Assembly: GCA_030655215.1 (NCBI GenBank)
Contig: JAURVZ010000018.1
Coordinates: 1 to 64,000 of the forward strand
Length of the DNA stretch: 64,000 nt
Reading direction: 5' to 3'
Source of the DNA: Pseudolabrys sp.
Lineage (GTDB): Bacteria; Pseudomonadota; Alphaproteobacteria; Rhizobiales; Xanthobacteraceae
Shown here: positions 53,242-61,539 of the stretch, piece after piece
Numbering within the stretch: the first letter of the stretch is position 1
How the letters are laid out: each line of letters opens with the position of its first letter
Made by a program: the position numbers and the translations under genes
Notes under the pieces: model-generated
Database searches by the model: none
What the model was told of the DNA's origin: nothing
Seen by the model: the letters and a program-made list of their open reading frames with translations, nothing else

Positions 53242-54012
53242 ATGGCCGATTACAAACCAGCCGAGATGATGACCATTGCCGCGGCGCGTTCGCTGAAGAA
53301 TGACGACATTTGCTTTGTCGGCATCGGCCAGCCGTCCGCCGCCTGCAATCTCGCGCGCCTGACGCACGCCCCCGACATCACGTTGATCTATGAATCCGGC
53401 ACGCTGGCGACCAAGCCAACCGTGCTGCCTTTGTCGATCGGCGACGGCGAGTTGTGCGAGACCGCGCTGACCACGGTGTCGGTGCCGGAAATGTTTCGCT
53501 ACTGGCTGCAAGGCGGCCGCATCAAGGTCGGCTTCCTCGGCGGCGCGCAGATCGACAAATACGCCAATCTCAACACCACGGTGGTCGGCCCTTATGACAA
53601 GCCGAAGGTGCGTCTGCCCGGCGCCGGTGGCGCGCCGGAGATCGCCACATCATGCGGCGAAATCCTCATCATCATGGCGCAGGGCAAGCGCGCCTTCGTT
53701 GAGAAGCTCGATTTCGTCACTTCGATCGGCCACGTCACGGGCGGCGACTCTCGCGCCAAGCTCGGCGTCAAGACCAAGGGCCCGGTCAAGCTGATCACCG
53801 ACATGGCGGTGTGGGAGCCGGATCCGGTGACCAAGGAAATGACGGTCGTTTCGATCCATCCCGGCGTTACTCGCGAGCAGATTCAGGAAAACACCGGCTG
53901 GCCGGTGAAGTTCGCCGCGCATGTGAGCGAAACGCCGGCGCCGACCGCCAAAGAACTCGAAGTGCTGCGCGAACTGCACGCGCGCACCAACCGCGCGCAC
54001 GCGGCAGCTTAA
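53242..54012 (+). CDS. catJ: 3-oxoadipate CoA-transferase subunit B (CatJ type)
   Basis: A 256-aa subunit carrying the catalytic glutamate, probably Glu51 in LIYESGTLATKP (by analogy with the beta subunit of glutaconate CoA-transferase). Other family segments are GFLGGAQIDKYANLNTT and GGDSRAKLGVKTKGPVKLITDM. Pairs with CatI; together they give 3-oxoadipyl-CoA, the substrate of the next gene product. No PcaIJ-type genes are present in the window. Confidence 0.92.
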   Translation: MADYKPAEMMTIAAARSLKNDDICFVGIGQPSAACNLARLTHAPDITLIYESGTLATKPTVLPLSIGDGELCETALTTVSVPEMFRYWLQGGRIKVGFLGGAQIDKYANLNTTVVGPYDKPKVRLPGAGGAPEIATSCGEILIIMAQGKRAFVEKLDFVTSIGHVTGGDSRAKLGVKTKGPVKLITDMAVWEPDPVTKEMTVVSIHPGVTREQIQENTGWPVKFAAHVSETPAPTAKELEVLRELHARTNRAHAAA

Positions 54013-54022
54013 GGACAAGACG

Positions 54023-55231
54023 ATGCGTGATGTATTTATCTGCGATGCCGTTCGCACGCCGATCGGCCGCTATGCCGGTTCGCTCGCCAAGGTGCGCGCC
54101 GACGATCTTGCCGCGATTCCGATCAAGGCCTTGATGGCGCGCAATCCGAAGGCCGATTGGGACAAGCTTGAGGAAGTCTTCTACGGCTGCGCCAACCAGT
54201 CCGGCGAAGACAACCGCAACGTCGCCCGCATGGCGTTGCTGCTCGCCGGCCTGCCGGTTTCTGTGCCGGGCATCACTCTCAATCGTCTGTGCGCGTCCGG
54301 CCTTGATGCGGTCGGCACTGCTGCCCGCGCCATTGGCGCCGGCGAAATGGAATTCGCCATTGCCGGCGGCGTCGAGTCGATGACCCGCGCGCCTTACGTT
54401 CAAGGCAAGGCGCAGGAAGCCTTCGGCCGCGGCACCGAACTGTTTGATACGACCTTGGGCTGGCGCTTCATCAACCCGCTGATGAAGAAGCAGTATGGCG
54501 TCGATACGATGGGCGAAACCGGCGAGAACGTCGCCGAGCAATTCCAGGTGACGCGCGCCGATCAGGACGCTTTCGCGGTGCGCTCGCAGCAGAAGGCCGG
54601 CAAGGCGATTGCCTCGGGCTTCTTCAAGAAAGAGATCGTTCCGGTCGACATCGCCGGCCGCAAGGGCGAAGTCGTCAAGGTCGATACGGATGAACATCCG
54701 CGTGGCGACACGACCGTCGAAGGCCTCGCCAAGCTCAAGACCATCTTCCGCGATCCCGGCACGGTCACCGCCGGCAACGCCGCCGGCATCAATGACGGTG
54801 CTGCCGCGATGATCCTCGCCTCGGCTGAAGCGGTAAAGGCTTACGGCCTGACGCCGCGCGCCCGCATCCTCGGTATGGCGTCCGCCGCCGTGCCGCCGCG
54901 CATCATGGGCATTGGCCCGGTGCCGTCGACGCAGAAGCTGATGGCGCGCCTCGGCCACAAGATCGCCGACTACGACCTGATCGAACTCAACGAAGCCTTC
55001 GCCTCGCAGTCGCTCGCTGTGCTGCGGCAGCTCGGACTCGCCGATGACGCCGAACACGTCAATCCGCATGGCGGCGCCATTGCGCTTGGCCATCCGCTCG
55101 GCATGTCAGGCGCGCGGCTGGTGCTGACGGCGGTCAATGGCCTCGAAGAAAACAAGGGCAAGCTCGCGCTCGCCACGATGTGTGTCGGTGTTGGCCAGGG
55201 CGTGTCGCTCGCTCTCGAACGCGTTCAATAA
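54023..55231 (+). CDS. pcaF: 3-oxoadipyl-CoA thiolase
   Basis: A 402-aa thiolase cleaving 3-oxoadipyl-CoA to succinyl-CoA and acetyl-CoA, the last step of the beta-ketoadipate pathway. Cys90 (LNRLCASGLDA) is the nucleophile; HGGAIALGHPLGMSGAR holds the catalytic His and MCVGVGQG the second Cys. The PcaF-like LGWRFINPLMKKQYG and MTRAPYVQGK segments are present, and context with catIJ settles the role. It is 10 bp after catJ and 11 bp before pcaH. Confidence 0.95.
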   Translation: MRDVFICDAVRTPIGRYAGSLAKVRADDLAAIPIKALMARNPKADWDKLEEVFYGCANQSGEDNRNVARMALLLAGLPVSVPGITLNRLCASGLDAVGTAARAIGAGEMEFAIAGGVESMTRAPYVQGKAQEAFGRGTELFDTTLGWRFINPLMKKQYGVDTMGETGENVAEQFQVTRADQDAFAVRSQQKAGKAIASGFFKKEIVPVDIAGRKGEVVKVDTDEHPRGDTTVEGLAKLKTIFRDPGTVTAGNAAGINDGAAAMILASAEAVKAYGLTPRARILGMASAAVPPRIMGIGPVPSTQKLMARLGHKIADYDLIELNEAFASQSLAVLRQLGLADDAEHVNPHGGAIALGHPLGMSGARLVLTAVNGLEENKGKLALATMCVGVGQGVSLALERVQ

Positions 55232-55242
55232 GGACGGATGCA

Positions 55243-55956
55243 ATGTCGCTGATTTATCCCAAACAGAGCCTCGAGAATTTTCCGGCGCATCTGACGCCCG
55301 GCTACAAGAGCACGATCAAGCGCTCGCCCTCGAAGCCGCTGATGATCGTGCCGTATACGCTCACCGAACTGAGCGGGCCGGTTTACGGCCATGACACAGT
55401 GCAGGAAGGCGACAATGATCTGACCAAGCAGCACGCCGGCGAGCCACTTGGCGAACGCATCGTCGTGCACGGCCATGTGCTCGACGAAGACAAGCGCCCA
55501 GTGCCGAACGCGCTGGTCGAACTATGGCAGGCCAATGCCTGCGGCCGTTATGTTCATAACGTCGACCAGCATCCGGCGCCGCTCGATCCGAACTTCACCG
55601 GCGCCGGCCGCACCGTCACCGACGACAAGGGCTATTACAAATTCATCACCGTGAAGCCGGGCGCCTATCCGTGGGGCAACCACCACAATGCCTGGCGGCC
55701 GAACCACATCCACTTCTCTGTGTTCGGCCACTCGTTCCTGTCGCGTCTGGTTACCCAGATGTATTTCCCGGGCGACTATCTGTTCCCCTATGACCCGATC
55801 TTCAATTCGGTCACCGACGAGAAGGCGCGCAACCGCATGGTTGCGTCGTTCGATCTGGAAAACACTGTCCCGGATTGGGCCTTGGCCTTCCGCTTCGACA
55901 TCGTCCTGCGCGGCCGCGAAGCGACCCCGCTCGATAATGACGACCACGATCACTAG
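55243..55956 (+). CDS. pcaH: protocatechuate 3,4-dioxygenase beta subunit
   Basis: A 237-aa iron-containing subunit of the intradiol dioxygenase that cleaves protocatechuate to 3-carboxy-cis,cis-muconate. The four iron ligands are conserved: Tyr in CGRYVHN, Tyr in GAYPWGN, and the two His in PNHIHFS, with the spacing YPW...NHIH of the family. The N terminus contains YPKQSLENFPAHLTPGYKST. GGACGG lies before the ATG at 55243, chosen over longer in-frame starts within pcaF. Followed 15 bp later by pcaG, which completes the enzyme. Confidence 0.96.
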   Translation: MSLIYPKQSLENFPAHLTPGYKSTIKRSPSKPLMIVPYTLTELSGPVYGHDTVQEGDNDLTKQHAGEPLGERIVVHGHVLDEDKRPVPNALVELWQANACGRYVHNVDQHPAPLDPNFTGAGRTVTDDKGYYKFITVKPGAYPWGNHHNAWRPNHIHFSVFGHSFLSRLVTQMYFPGDYLFPYDPIFNSVTDEKARNRMVASFDLENTVPDWALAFRFDIVLRGREATPLDNDDHDH

Positions 55957-55971
55957 AACCGGACCGAACAC

Positions 55972-56583
55972 ATGTCAGAGATTACGCCCTCACAAACCGT
56001 CGGTCCGTTCTTCGCCTATGGCCTCACGCCGAAGGGCCGCTGCGACTGGGACCCGAACGGCAGCTACGCCTGGAAGAACTCGATCGAGTCGAACCTGATC
56101 ACGCCGGACGCGTCCGGCACGCGCATTCGCATCGAAGGCATCGTGCATGACGGCGACAATCTGCCGATCAACGATTGCATGCTCGAGATCTGGCAGGCTG
56201 ACAGCCAGGGCCGCTACGCCGATCCGCGCGCAGGCGCCAAGTCGAATGCGCAGTTCAAGGGCTTCGGCCGCTCGGCGACCGACAAAGCCGGATTGTTTGT
56301 GTTCGACACGATCAAGCCGGGTTCGGTAGCTGGTCCCGGCGGCAGGCCGCAGGCGCCGCATATCATGCTCGGCATCTTCTCGCGCGGCATGTTGCGGCAG
56401 GTCTATACGCGGCTGTATTTCGACGATGAGGTCGGCAACGCCGCCGATCCGATCCTCACCATTGTGCCCGCTGATCGCCGCGGCACGTTGATCGCGAAGA
56501 AGCAGGCCGGCACCGATCCGGCCGTGTACCGCTTCGACATCCGCGTCCAGGGCGGCGACGAGACGGTGTTTTTCGATATTTAG
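55972..56583 (+). CDS. pcaG: protocatechuate 3,4-dioxygenase alpha subunit
   Basis: A 203-aa alpha subunit, structurally related to PcaH but lacking the iron ligands as expected. It begins with TPSQTVGPFFAYGLTP, typical of PcaG, and contains MLEIWQADSQGRYA and GRPQAPHIMLGIFSRGMLRQ. With pcaH it forms the (alpha-beta)-type dioxygenase. Last of the plus-strand pca/cat run; the next gene begins after a repeat element. Confidence 0.95.
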   Translation: MSEITPSQTVGPFFAYGLTPKGRCDWDPNGSYAWKNSIESNLITPDASGTRIRIEGIVHDGDNLPINDCMLEIWQADSQGRYADPRAGAKSNAQFKGFGRSATDKAGLFVFDTIKPGSVAGPGGRPQAPHIMLGIFSRGMLRQVYTRLYFDDEVGNAADPILTIVPADRRGTLIAKKQAGTDPAVYRFDIRVQGGDETVFFDI

Positions 56584-56593
56584 TTTGGGACGC

Positions 56594-56675
56594 CGTAGGG
56601 TGGGCAAAGCGAAGCGTGCCCACCTTAGATACCGCGGTGGGCACGGCGCGAAGGCGCGCCTTTGCCCACCCTACG
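56594..56675. repeat. intergenic inverted repeat, family D
   Basis: An 82-bp palindrome with a perfect 16-bp outer arm (CGTAGGGTGGGCAAAG at 56594-56609 and its complement at 56660-56675) and an inner 9-bp arm GTGCCCACC/GGTGGGCAC (56616-56644). Placed after pcaG, where it could end or stabilise the transcript; only copy noticed here. The sequence between 56676 and 56850 shows no gene. Confidence 0.85.
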
Positions 56676-56850
56676 CAATCCGGCCTTTATTACACGACTA
56701 GAGTAATTGGGCCATTGCCCACTATCCCGGCCCAACTTCCGCACTACCATTTTGTGGTTGACCCACTCTCCTGACCTTGGTTCGCTGATACCTGCGCGAT
56801 GGCCATCAGAGCCGACAAAAACGCGCGAGGAAACGCCAAGGACAAGACCC

Positions 56851-58260
56851 ATGAACGAGGTCATTCTCCAGGAGATCAGCGACTTTTGCCGCCAGCGCGG
56901 TCTGGCCGAGTCGACGTTCGGCCGCCGCGCCGTCAATGACGGCAAGCTCGCCAGCCGCCTGCGCAATGGCGGCCGCATCACCACGGACACGCTGGAGCGC
57001 ATTCGCTCCTTCATGTCGCAAACCGACGACGCCGCGCCCGTGCGCCGCCGCGTCCTGTTCGACGCGCCATCGGCGCAATCGCTTCCCGTCATCAAAATGC
57101 AGGCGCCGCCAATGGCCTCGAACCAGACGGATGAAGATCCGCAACGCAACTTCCGTTTCTTCGACAACCGTCAGAAATATCTGCTGTTCGTGAATACCTG
57201 CAGCGAGAAGTGGGAAGTCGCGCAACGCGTCAGCCTCGAGCTCGGCAACATTCATCCGCGCCCGCCGGCCGTGCGCGTGTTCGATGCCGGTGTCGGCGAC
57301 GGCAGCGTGCTGGCGCGCGTCATGCGCTCGATGCACGACAAGTTTCCGACCATGCCGCATTACATCGTCGGCAAGGAGATCAGCCTCGAAGACGTGCGGC
57401 TGACGCTGGAGAAAATGCCGGACCGTTTCATGGAGCATCCCTCCACGGTCATCGTGCTGACCAATCTCGCTTATGCCGAAGCGCCGTGGCTTGCTGCCAA
57501 ATCGCTCTCCGCCGCCACCAGCATGGTGTGGAAGGAAATCGCGCTCGAGGGCAACACCTCGCATACGTTTGAGGAGCAGATCACGGCGCTTGAGCCGTTC
57601 CTGGCCGAGAGCTGGAAGGCCAAAGTGTCGCCGAAGAGCGGCAATCCCGTTTACGAGCGGCCGATCGTGCTGGTGATCTATCGCAACGATCACCGCTTTT
57701 TGCTCGATCAGGTGATCCCAAAGCCCGGCGGCGCCGTGGCCGATTACGATCTCGTCATTGCCTCACAGCCTTATCGCGCGCGCGCCTCGCTGGAGTTCAA
57801 GGCCAAGCGCGTGCTGGCGCCTTTGGCGAAAGCGCTGGGGCCGGGCGGCCGCATGATTGCGATTCAATCATATGGCAATGATCCGGGGATGCAGATCATC
57901 CACAAAGTGTGGCCGGAGGATAACCCGTTCACGCATAGCCGCCACGATTTGCTCAAGGCGACCAAGGTCGAACTGGGAGCGGCGGCGCGCGACCTGAACT
58001 TCAACGCCTATTCCGACCAGCGTTCGCTGTTCAAATACGAGATGCACACGCTGCCGTCGGAAGTGTCGTCGTCGATCGGCACGTCGACCTTGATGGCGGC
58101 GTGGAACGCGGCGGTTTACGTGGCGCAGGTCGAGGATGATCGTCTGTCCGACGTCAACAGCGACCGGCGTTTTATCGAGGCGACCAGCGATGTGCTGAAG
58201 GAGCAGGGCGGCCTCTGGTTCTACGACGAATCCTTCGTGATCTCGCGCCGGCGGGAATAG
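56851..58260 (+). CDS. HTH-like/SAM methyltransferase fusion protein, unknown function
   Basis: A 469-aa protein with no assigned function. The first ~55 residues (EISDFCRQRGLAESTFGRR then LASRLRNGGRITTDTLERIRSFM) look like a small helix-turn-helix domain related to Xre-type DNA-binding regions seen in alphaproteobacteria. From about residue 145 a methyltransferase-like Rossmann fold begins, with SAM motif VRVFDAGVGDGSVLARV (about 143-159) and a loop LVIASQPYRARASLEFK later. There is no obvious catalytic signature identifying the acceptor. AAGGAC precedes the ATG. It lies in the plus-strand run with MTHFR-like and MetE-like genes; a 4-bp gap separates it from the MTHFR-like gene. Confidence 0.6.
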   Translation: MNEVILQEISDFCRQRGLAESTFGRRAVNDGKLASRLRNGGRITTDTLERIRSFMSQTDDAAPVRRRVLFDAPSAQSLPVIKMQAPPMASNQTDEDPQRNFRFFDNRQKYLLFVNTCSEKWEVAQRVSLELGNIHPRPPAVRVFDAGVGDGSVLARVMRSMHDKFPTMPHYIVGKEISLEDVRLTLEKMPDRFMEHPSTVIVLTNLAYAEAPWLAAKSLSAATSMVWKEIALEGNTSHTFEEQITALEPFLAESWKAKVSPKSGNPVYERPIVLVIYRNDHRFLLDQVIPKPGGAVADYDLVIASQPYRARASLEFKAKRVLAPLAKALGPGGRMIAIQSYGNDPGMQIIHKVWPEDNPFTHSRHDLLKATKVELGAAARDLNFNAYSDQRSLFKYEMHTLPSEVSSSIGTSTLMAAWNAAVYVAQVEDDRLSDVNSDRRFIEATSDVLKEQGGLWFYDESFVISRRRE

Positions 58261-58264
58261 CGCC

Positions 58265-59116
58265 GTGTCGGCTTTTGCCGCATCGTTCTCCATCGAGGCC
58301 ACGCGCCCCAGTGAGCCTGAGATCGCGGCGCTGGCCGATGTGCTGGCCCCTCGCACAGCGGTCTATCTCTCCGCCGTACCGGCAATGGCGCTGGATGAGC
58401 TGGTGACCTTGGCCGCAAGCCTGCGCCGCGTTGGCCTCGACCCGGTCGCGCATATCGCCGCGCGGCGGCTTTCTAGCATCAGCCAGTTGCATGAGCTGCT
58501 GCGCGCGCTGCGCAGCGAGGCCGATATGCGGCAGTTGCTGGTGATCGGCGGCGATGTCGACGCCACCGGCCCGTTCCCCGATGCGCTCTCTGTCATCCAG
58601 AAGGGCGGCCTGCGCGACCTCGGCTTCGAGGAGATCGGCATTGCCGGTTACCCGGAGGGTCATGCCCGCATTCCGGCCGGGCGGCTGGAAGGCGCGCTCG
58701 ACGAGAAGATCGCCAGCGCCACGGCGCAGGGCCTGCGCGTCCACATTGTGAGCCAGTTTTCCTTCTCGCCGGAGCGGGTGCTCGCCTGGCTGCGCCAGTT
58801 GCGCGCCAGCGGCCTCGCCGTGCCGGTCAAGGTCGGCATGGCCGGCCCGACCAGCGTCCCCGCGCTGCTGCGCTATGCCAAACGCTGTGGCGTCGCCGCC
58901 TCGCTGCGCGGGATGGTGTCCGGCGTCGGCGCCGGGCTGATCGGTCATGTCGGCCCCGGCCGCATGATCGAGGCGCTGGCCGCGGCCGACAATCTCGGCG
59001 ACATCGCCCCGCACTATTTTTCGTTCGGCGGGGTGGTTGAAACCGCGCGTTTTGCATGCGATGCCGCTCGCGGGACGCACAGCTTTAGCCATGCTATGGC
59101 ACCAAATAACGCATGA
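58265..59116 (+). CDS. methylenetetrahydrofolate reductase homologue (atypical)
   Basis: A 283-aa TIM-barrel protein of the MTHFR/MetF superfamily, expected to bind FAD and (methyl)tetrahydrofolate. It has FSIEATRP near residue 8 (position of the catalytic Glu of MetF), PVAHIAARRL near 60, LLVIGGDVDATGPFP near 93 (MetF has ALRGD there) and the GIAGYPEGH segment. The replaced motif implies divergence from canonical MetF and resembles variants found with aromatic O-demethylation or other one-carbon systems. The start is a GTG at 58265, with little room between it and the preceding stop, so the two are translationally coupled. Confidence 0.78.
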   Translation: MSAFAASFSIEATRPSEPEIAALADVLAPRTAVYLSAVPAMALDELVTLAASLRRVGLDPVAHIAARRLSSISQLHELLRALRSEADMRQLLVIGGDVDATGPFPDALSVIQKGGLRDLGFEEIGIAGYPEGHARIPAGRLEGALDEKIASATAQGLRVHIVSQFSFSPERVLAWLRQLRASGLAVPVKVGMAGPTSVPALLRYAKRCGVAASLRGMVSGVGAGLIGHVGPGRMIEALAAADNLGDIAPHYFSFGGVVETARFACDAARGTHSFSHAMAPNNA

Positions 59117-59152
59117 CCCGCCGCCACGGCGGATGACGCACCGGAGGACTTG

Positions 59153-60265
59153 ATGACCCAGAGAACCACCCCGCCATTCCGCGCCGACCAGGTCGGCAGC
59201 ATCTTGCGCACCAAGGCCATTCATGAGGCCCGCGCCAAGCATGAGAAGGGCGAGATCACCGACGCTCAGCTGACCGAAGTTGAGAACGCCGAGATCATCA
59301 AGGTCATCAAGAAGCAGGAAGAAGTCGGCCTCGAGGCCATCACTGACGGCGAATATCGCCGCTCGTTCTGGCACTACGATTTCTACGGCATGCTGGACGG
59401 CGTCGAGGTCGTGAAAGCCGACCACGGCATTCAGTTCCAGGGCATGCAGACCCAGATGAAGGTGCTGAAGGTCACCGGCAAGATCGGCTTCTCGGCCAAT
59501 CATCCGATGCTCGAGCACTTCAAGTTCATCAAGAAGCACGTCACTAAGACGCCGAAGATGTGCATTCCGTCGCCGACCGTGATGCACTTCCGCCTTGAGC
59601 CGGGTTCGGTTGCGCCGTCGGCCTATCCGAACCGCGATGCGATCTTCGACGATCTCGCCATTGCCTATCAGGACGCGATCAAGGCGTTCTATGCCGCCGG
59701 CTGCCGTTACTTGCAGTTCGACGACACCGCTTGGGCCTATCTCTGCTCCGAGGCTGAGTTGAAGAAGGCGCGCGAGCGCGGCCTCGACGTCGATCATCTG
59801 CAGGACACCTACACCAAGTGCATCAACAAGGCGCTCGAGGCGAAGCCAAAGGACATGGTCATCACCACGCATGTCTGCCGCGGCAACTTCCGTTCCACCT
59901 TCATCTCGTCGGGCGGTTATGAGCCGGTGGCCCAGAGCCTGCTGGAGAAGTGCAATTACGACGGCTACTTCCTCGAATACGACACCGACCGCGCCGGTGG
60001 TTTCGAGCCGCTGCGCTTCCTGCCGAAGGGCAACAAGATCGTTGTGCTCGGCCTCGTCTCATCGAAGGTTGGCGCGCTTGAGCCGACCGCCGACATCAAG
60101 AAGCGCATCAAGGAAGCCGAGAAGTTCGTCGCGCTCGAGCAGCTTGCGCTGTCGCCGCAGTGCGGCTTCGCCTCGACCGAGGAAGGCAATGTTTTGGCCG
60201 ATGACGAACAGTGGGCCAAGTTGAAGGAGATCGTCGAGATCTCGAAGGATGTTTGGGGGAAGTAG
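59153..60265 (+). CDS. MetE C-terminal-like zinc methyltransferase, copy 1
   Basis: A 370-aa protein corresponding to the catalytic C-terminal domain of cobalamin-independent methionine synthase, without the N-terminal half. Zinc ligands map to THVCRG (His and Cys), FLEYDTDR (Glu) and LSPQCGF (Cys). RADQVGSI and DGEYRRSFWHYDF line the substrate side. The family includes core-MetE methionine synthases and alkyltransferases such as epoxyalkane:CoM transferase; which applies is not decidable. GGAGG lies 5 nt before the ATG at 59153. First of at least five tandem paralogues; a repeat element separates it from the second. Confidence 0.85.
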   Translation: MTQRTTPPFRADQVGSILRTKAIHEARAKHEKGEITDAQLTEVENAEIIKVIKKQEEVGLEAITDGEYRRSFWHYDFYGMLDGVEVVKADHGIQFQGMQTQMKVLKVTGKIGFSANHPMLEHFKFIKKHVTKTPKMCIPSPTVMHFRLEPGSVAPSAYPNRDAIFDDLAIAYQDAIKAFYAAGCRYLQFDDTAWAYLCSEAELKKARERGLDVDHLQDTYTKCINKALEAKPKDMVITTHVCRGNFRSTFISSGGYEPVAQSLLEKCNYDGYFLEYDTDRAGGFEPLRFLPKGNKIVVLGLVSSKVGALEPTADIKKRIKEAEKFVALEQLALSPQCGFASTEEGNVLADDEQWAKLKEIVEISKDVWGK

Positions 60266-60275
60266 GGGTTCGCTG

Positions 60276-60411
60276 CCACCCTCCCCTGGAGGGGGAGGGT
60301 CGGTGCGCGAAGCGCGCCGGGGTGGGGTGATCTAAGGAAAATAGTTCACCCCCTCCCGACCATCGTCGCTTCGCGCCGACGGTCGACCTCCCCCCTCCAA
60401 GGGGAGGTGAA
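60276..60411. repeat. intergenic inverted repeat, family B (copy 3)
   Basis: A ~135-bp element with CCACCCTCCCC...GGGGAGGGTCGG and GTCGACCTCCCCCC...GGGGAGGTGAAG hairpins facing each other, between MetE-like copies 1 and 2. Similar to the elements at 3027-3154 and 13541-13673. Confidence 0.8.
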
Positions 60412-60435
60412 GAAAAAACGCCATAGGGAGTGACT

Positions 60436-61539
60436 ATGCCCCAGCGCACGTCGCCGCCGTTCCGCGCCGACCATGTCGGCAGCCTGTTGCGTCCCGCCGC
60501 GCTGAAAGAAGCGCGCGCCAAATTCGCCGCTGGCGACATCACCGCCGCCGCGCTTGCCGACATCGAAGACCGCGAGATCATCAAGGTCATCCGGAAGCAG
60601 GAAGAGATCGGCCTGAGACTTGCGACCGATGGCGAATTCCGCCGCTCCTGGTGGCATTTCGATTTCTTCCGCCACTTGCAAGGCGTCGACTTCGTTGAAG
60701 CGCCGCCGATCAAATTTCATGGCGTTGTCACCAGGAGCGAAGCGGTCATGATCAACCGCAAGGTCGACTTCGCCGGCCATCCGCATCTCGACCACTTCAA
60801 GTTCCTCAAGGATCACTGCAGCGTCACGCCGAAGATGACGATCCCGGCGCCGTCGACATTTCACTTCCGGCAGGGCCGGGCGATGATCAGCACGGATGCC
60901 TATCCCGATCTCGACGCCTTCTTCGACGACGTCGGCAAGACCTGGCAGAAGGCGATCCGCGCTTTCTATGATGCCGGTTGCCGCTATCTGCAACTCGACG
61001 ACACGGCCTGGGCGATGATTTGCGATCCGAAGGAGCGCGAAGGCTCCCGCGCGAGGGGCGATGATCCGGATGCCTTGCCCGAAATCTATGCGCGCGTCAC
61101 CAATGCCGCGCTCAAGGACAAGCCCGCCGATATGGCGGTGACCATGCATTCCTGCCGCGGCAATTTCCGCTCGACCTGGATCGCGCAAGGCGGCTACGAA
61201 TTCGTCGCCGAGCAATTGCTCGGCAACACCAGTCTCGACGGCTACTTCCTCGAATATGATTCGGATCGCGCCGGCGGCTTCGAGCCGCTGCGCTACTTCC
61301 CCAAGGGCAACAAGCAGCTCGTGCTCGGCCTCGTCACATCGAAGAGCGGCACGCTGGAGTCGAAAGACGACATCAAGCGCCGCGTCGACCAAGCGACGAA
61401 ATACGTCGCGCTCGACCAGCTTTGCCTGTCGCCGCAATGCGGCTTCTCCTCGACCGAGGAAGGCAATGTGCTGTTCGAAGACGAACAATGGGCCAAGCTG
61501 CAAATGATCGTCGAACTATCAAAGGAAATCTGGAAATAA
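60436..61539 (+). CDS. MetE C-terminal-like zinc methyltransferase, copy 2
   Basis: A 367-aa paralogue. Zinc ligands are MHSCRG (His, Cys), FLEYDSDR (Glu) and LSPQCGF (Cys). The substrate-pocket segment reads DGEFRRSWWHFDFF and the acidic residue motif QLDDTAW. GGGAG lies 5 nt before the ATG. Its TAA stop overlaps the ATG of copy 3 by one base (TAATG), so expression is coupled. More similar to copy 5 than to 3 and 4 in the WWH/FRRS segment. Confidence 0.85.
   Translation: MPQRTSPPFRADHVGSLLRPAALKEARAKFAAGDITAAALADIEDREIIKVIRKQEEIGLRLATDGEFRRSWWHFDFFRHLQGVDFVEAPPIKFHGVVTRSEAVMINRKVDFAGHPHLDHFKFLKDHCSVTPKMTIPAPSTFHFRQGRAMISTDAYPDLDAFFDDVGKTWQKAIRAFYDAGCRYLQLDDTAWAMICDPKEREGSRARGDDPDALPEIYARVTNAALKDKPADMAVTMHSCRGNFRSTWIAQGGYEFVAEQLLGNTSLDGYFLEYDSDRAGGFEPLRYFPKGNKQLVLGLVTSKSGTLESKDDIKRRVDQATKYVALDQLCLSPQCGFSSTEEGNVLFEDEQWAKLQMIVELSKEIWK

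Noticed and set aside
53867-55093. Minus-strand 408-aa ORF over catJ and pcaF
   Set aside because: Shadow of two well-supported catabolic genes; no domain.
56851-58260. A LigM-type vanillate O-demethylase
   Set aside because: LigM is a GcvT-like protein; this protein has a SAM-binding Rossmann motif and an HTH-like N terminus instead.
58172-59872. Minus-strand 566-aa ORF over the MTHFR-like and first MetE-like genes
   Set aside because: Shadow frame; the plus strand carries the conserved motifs.
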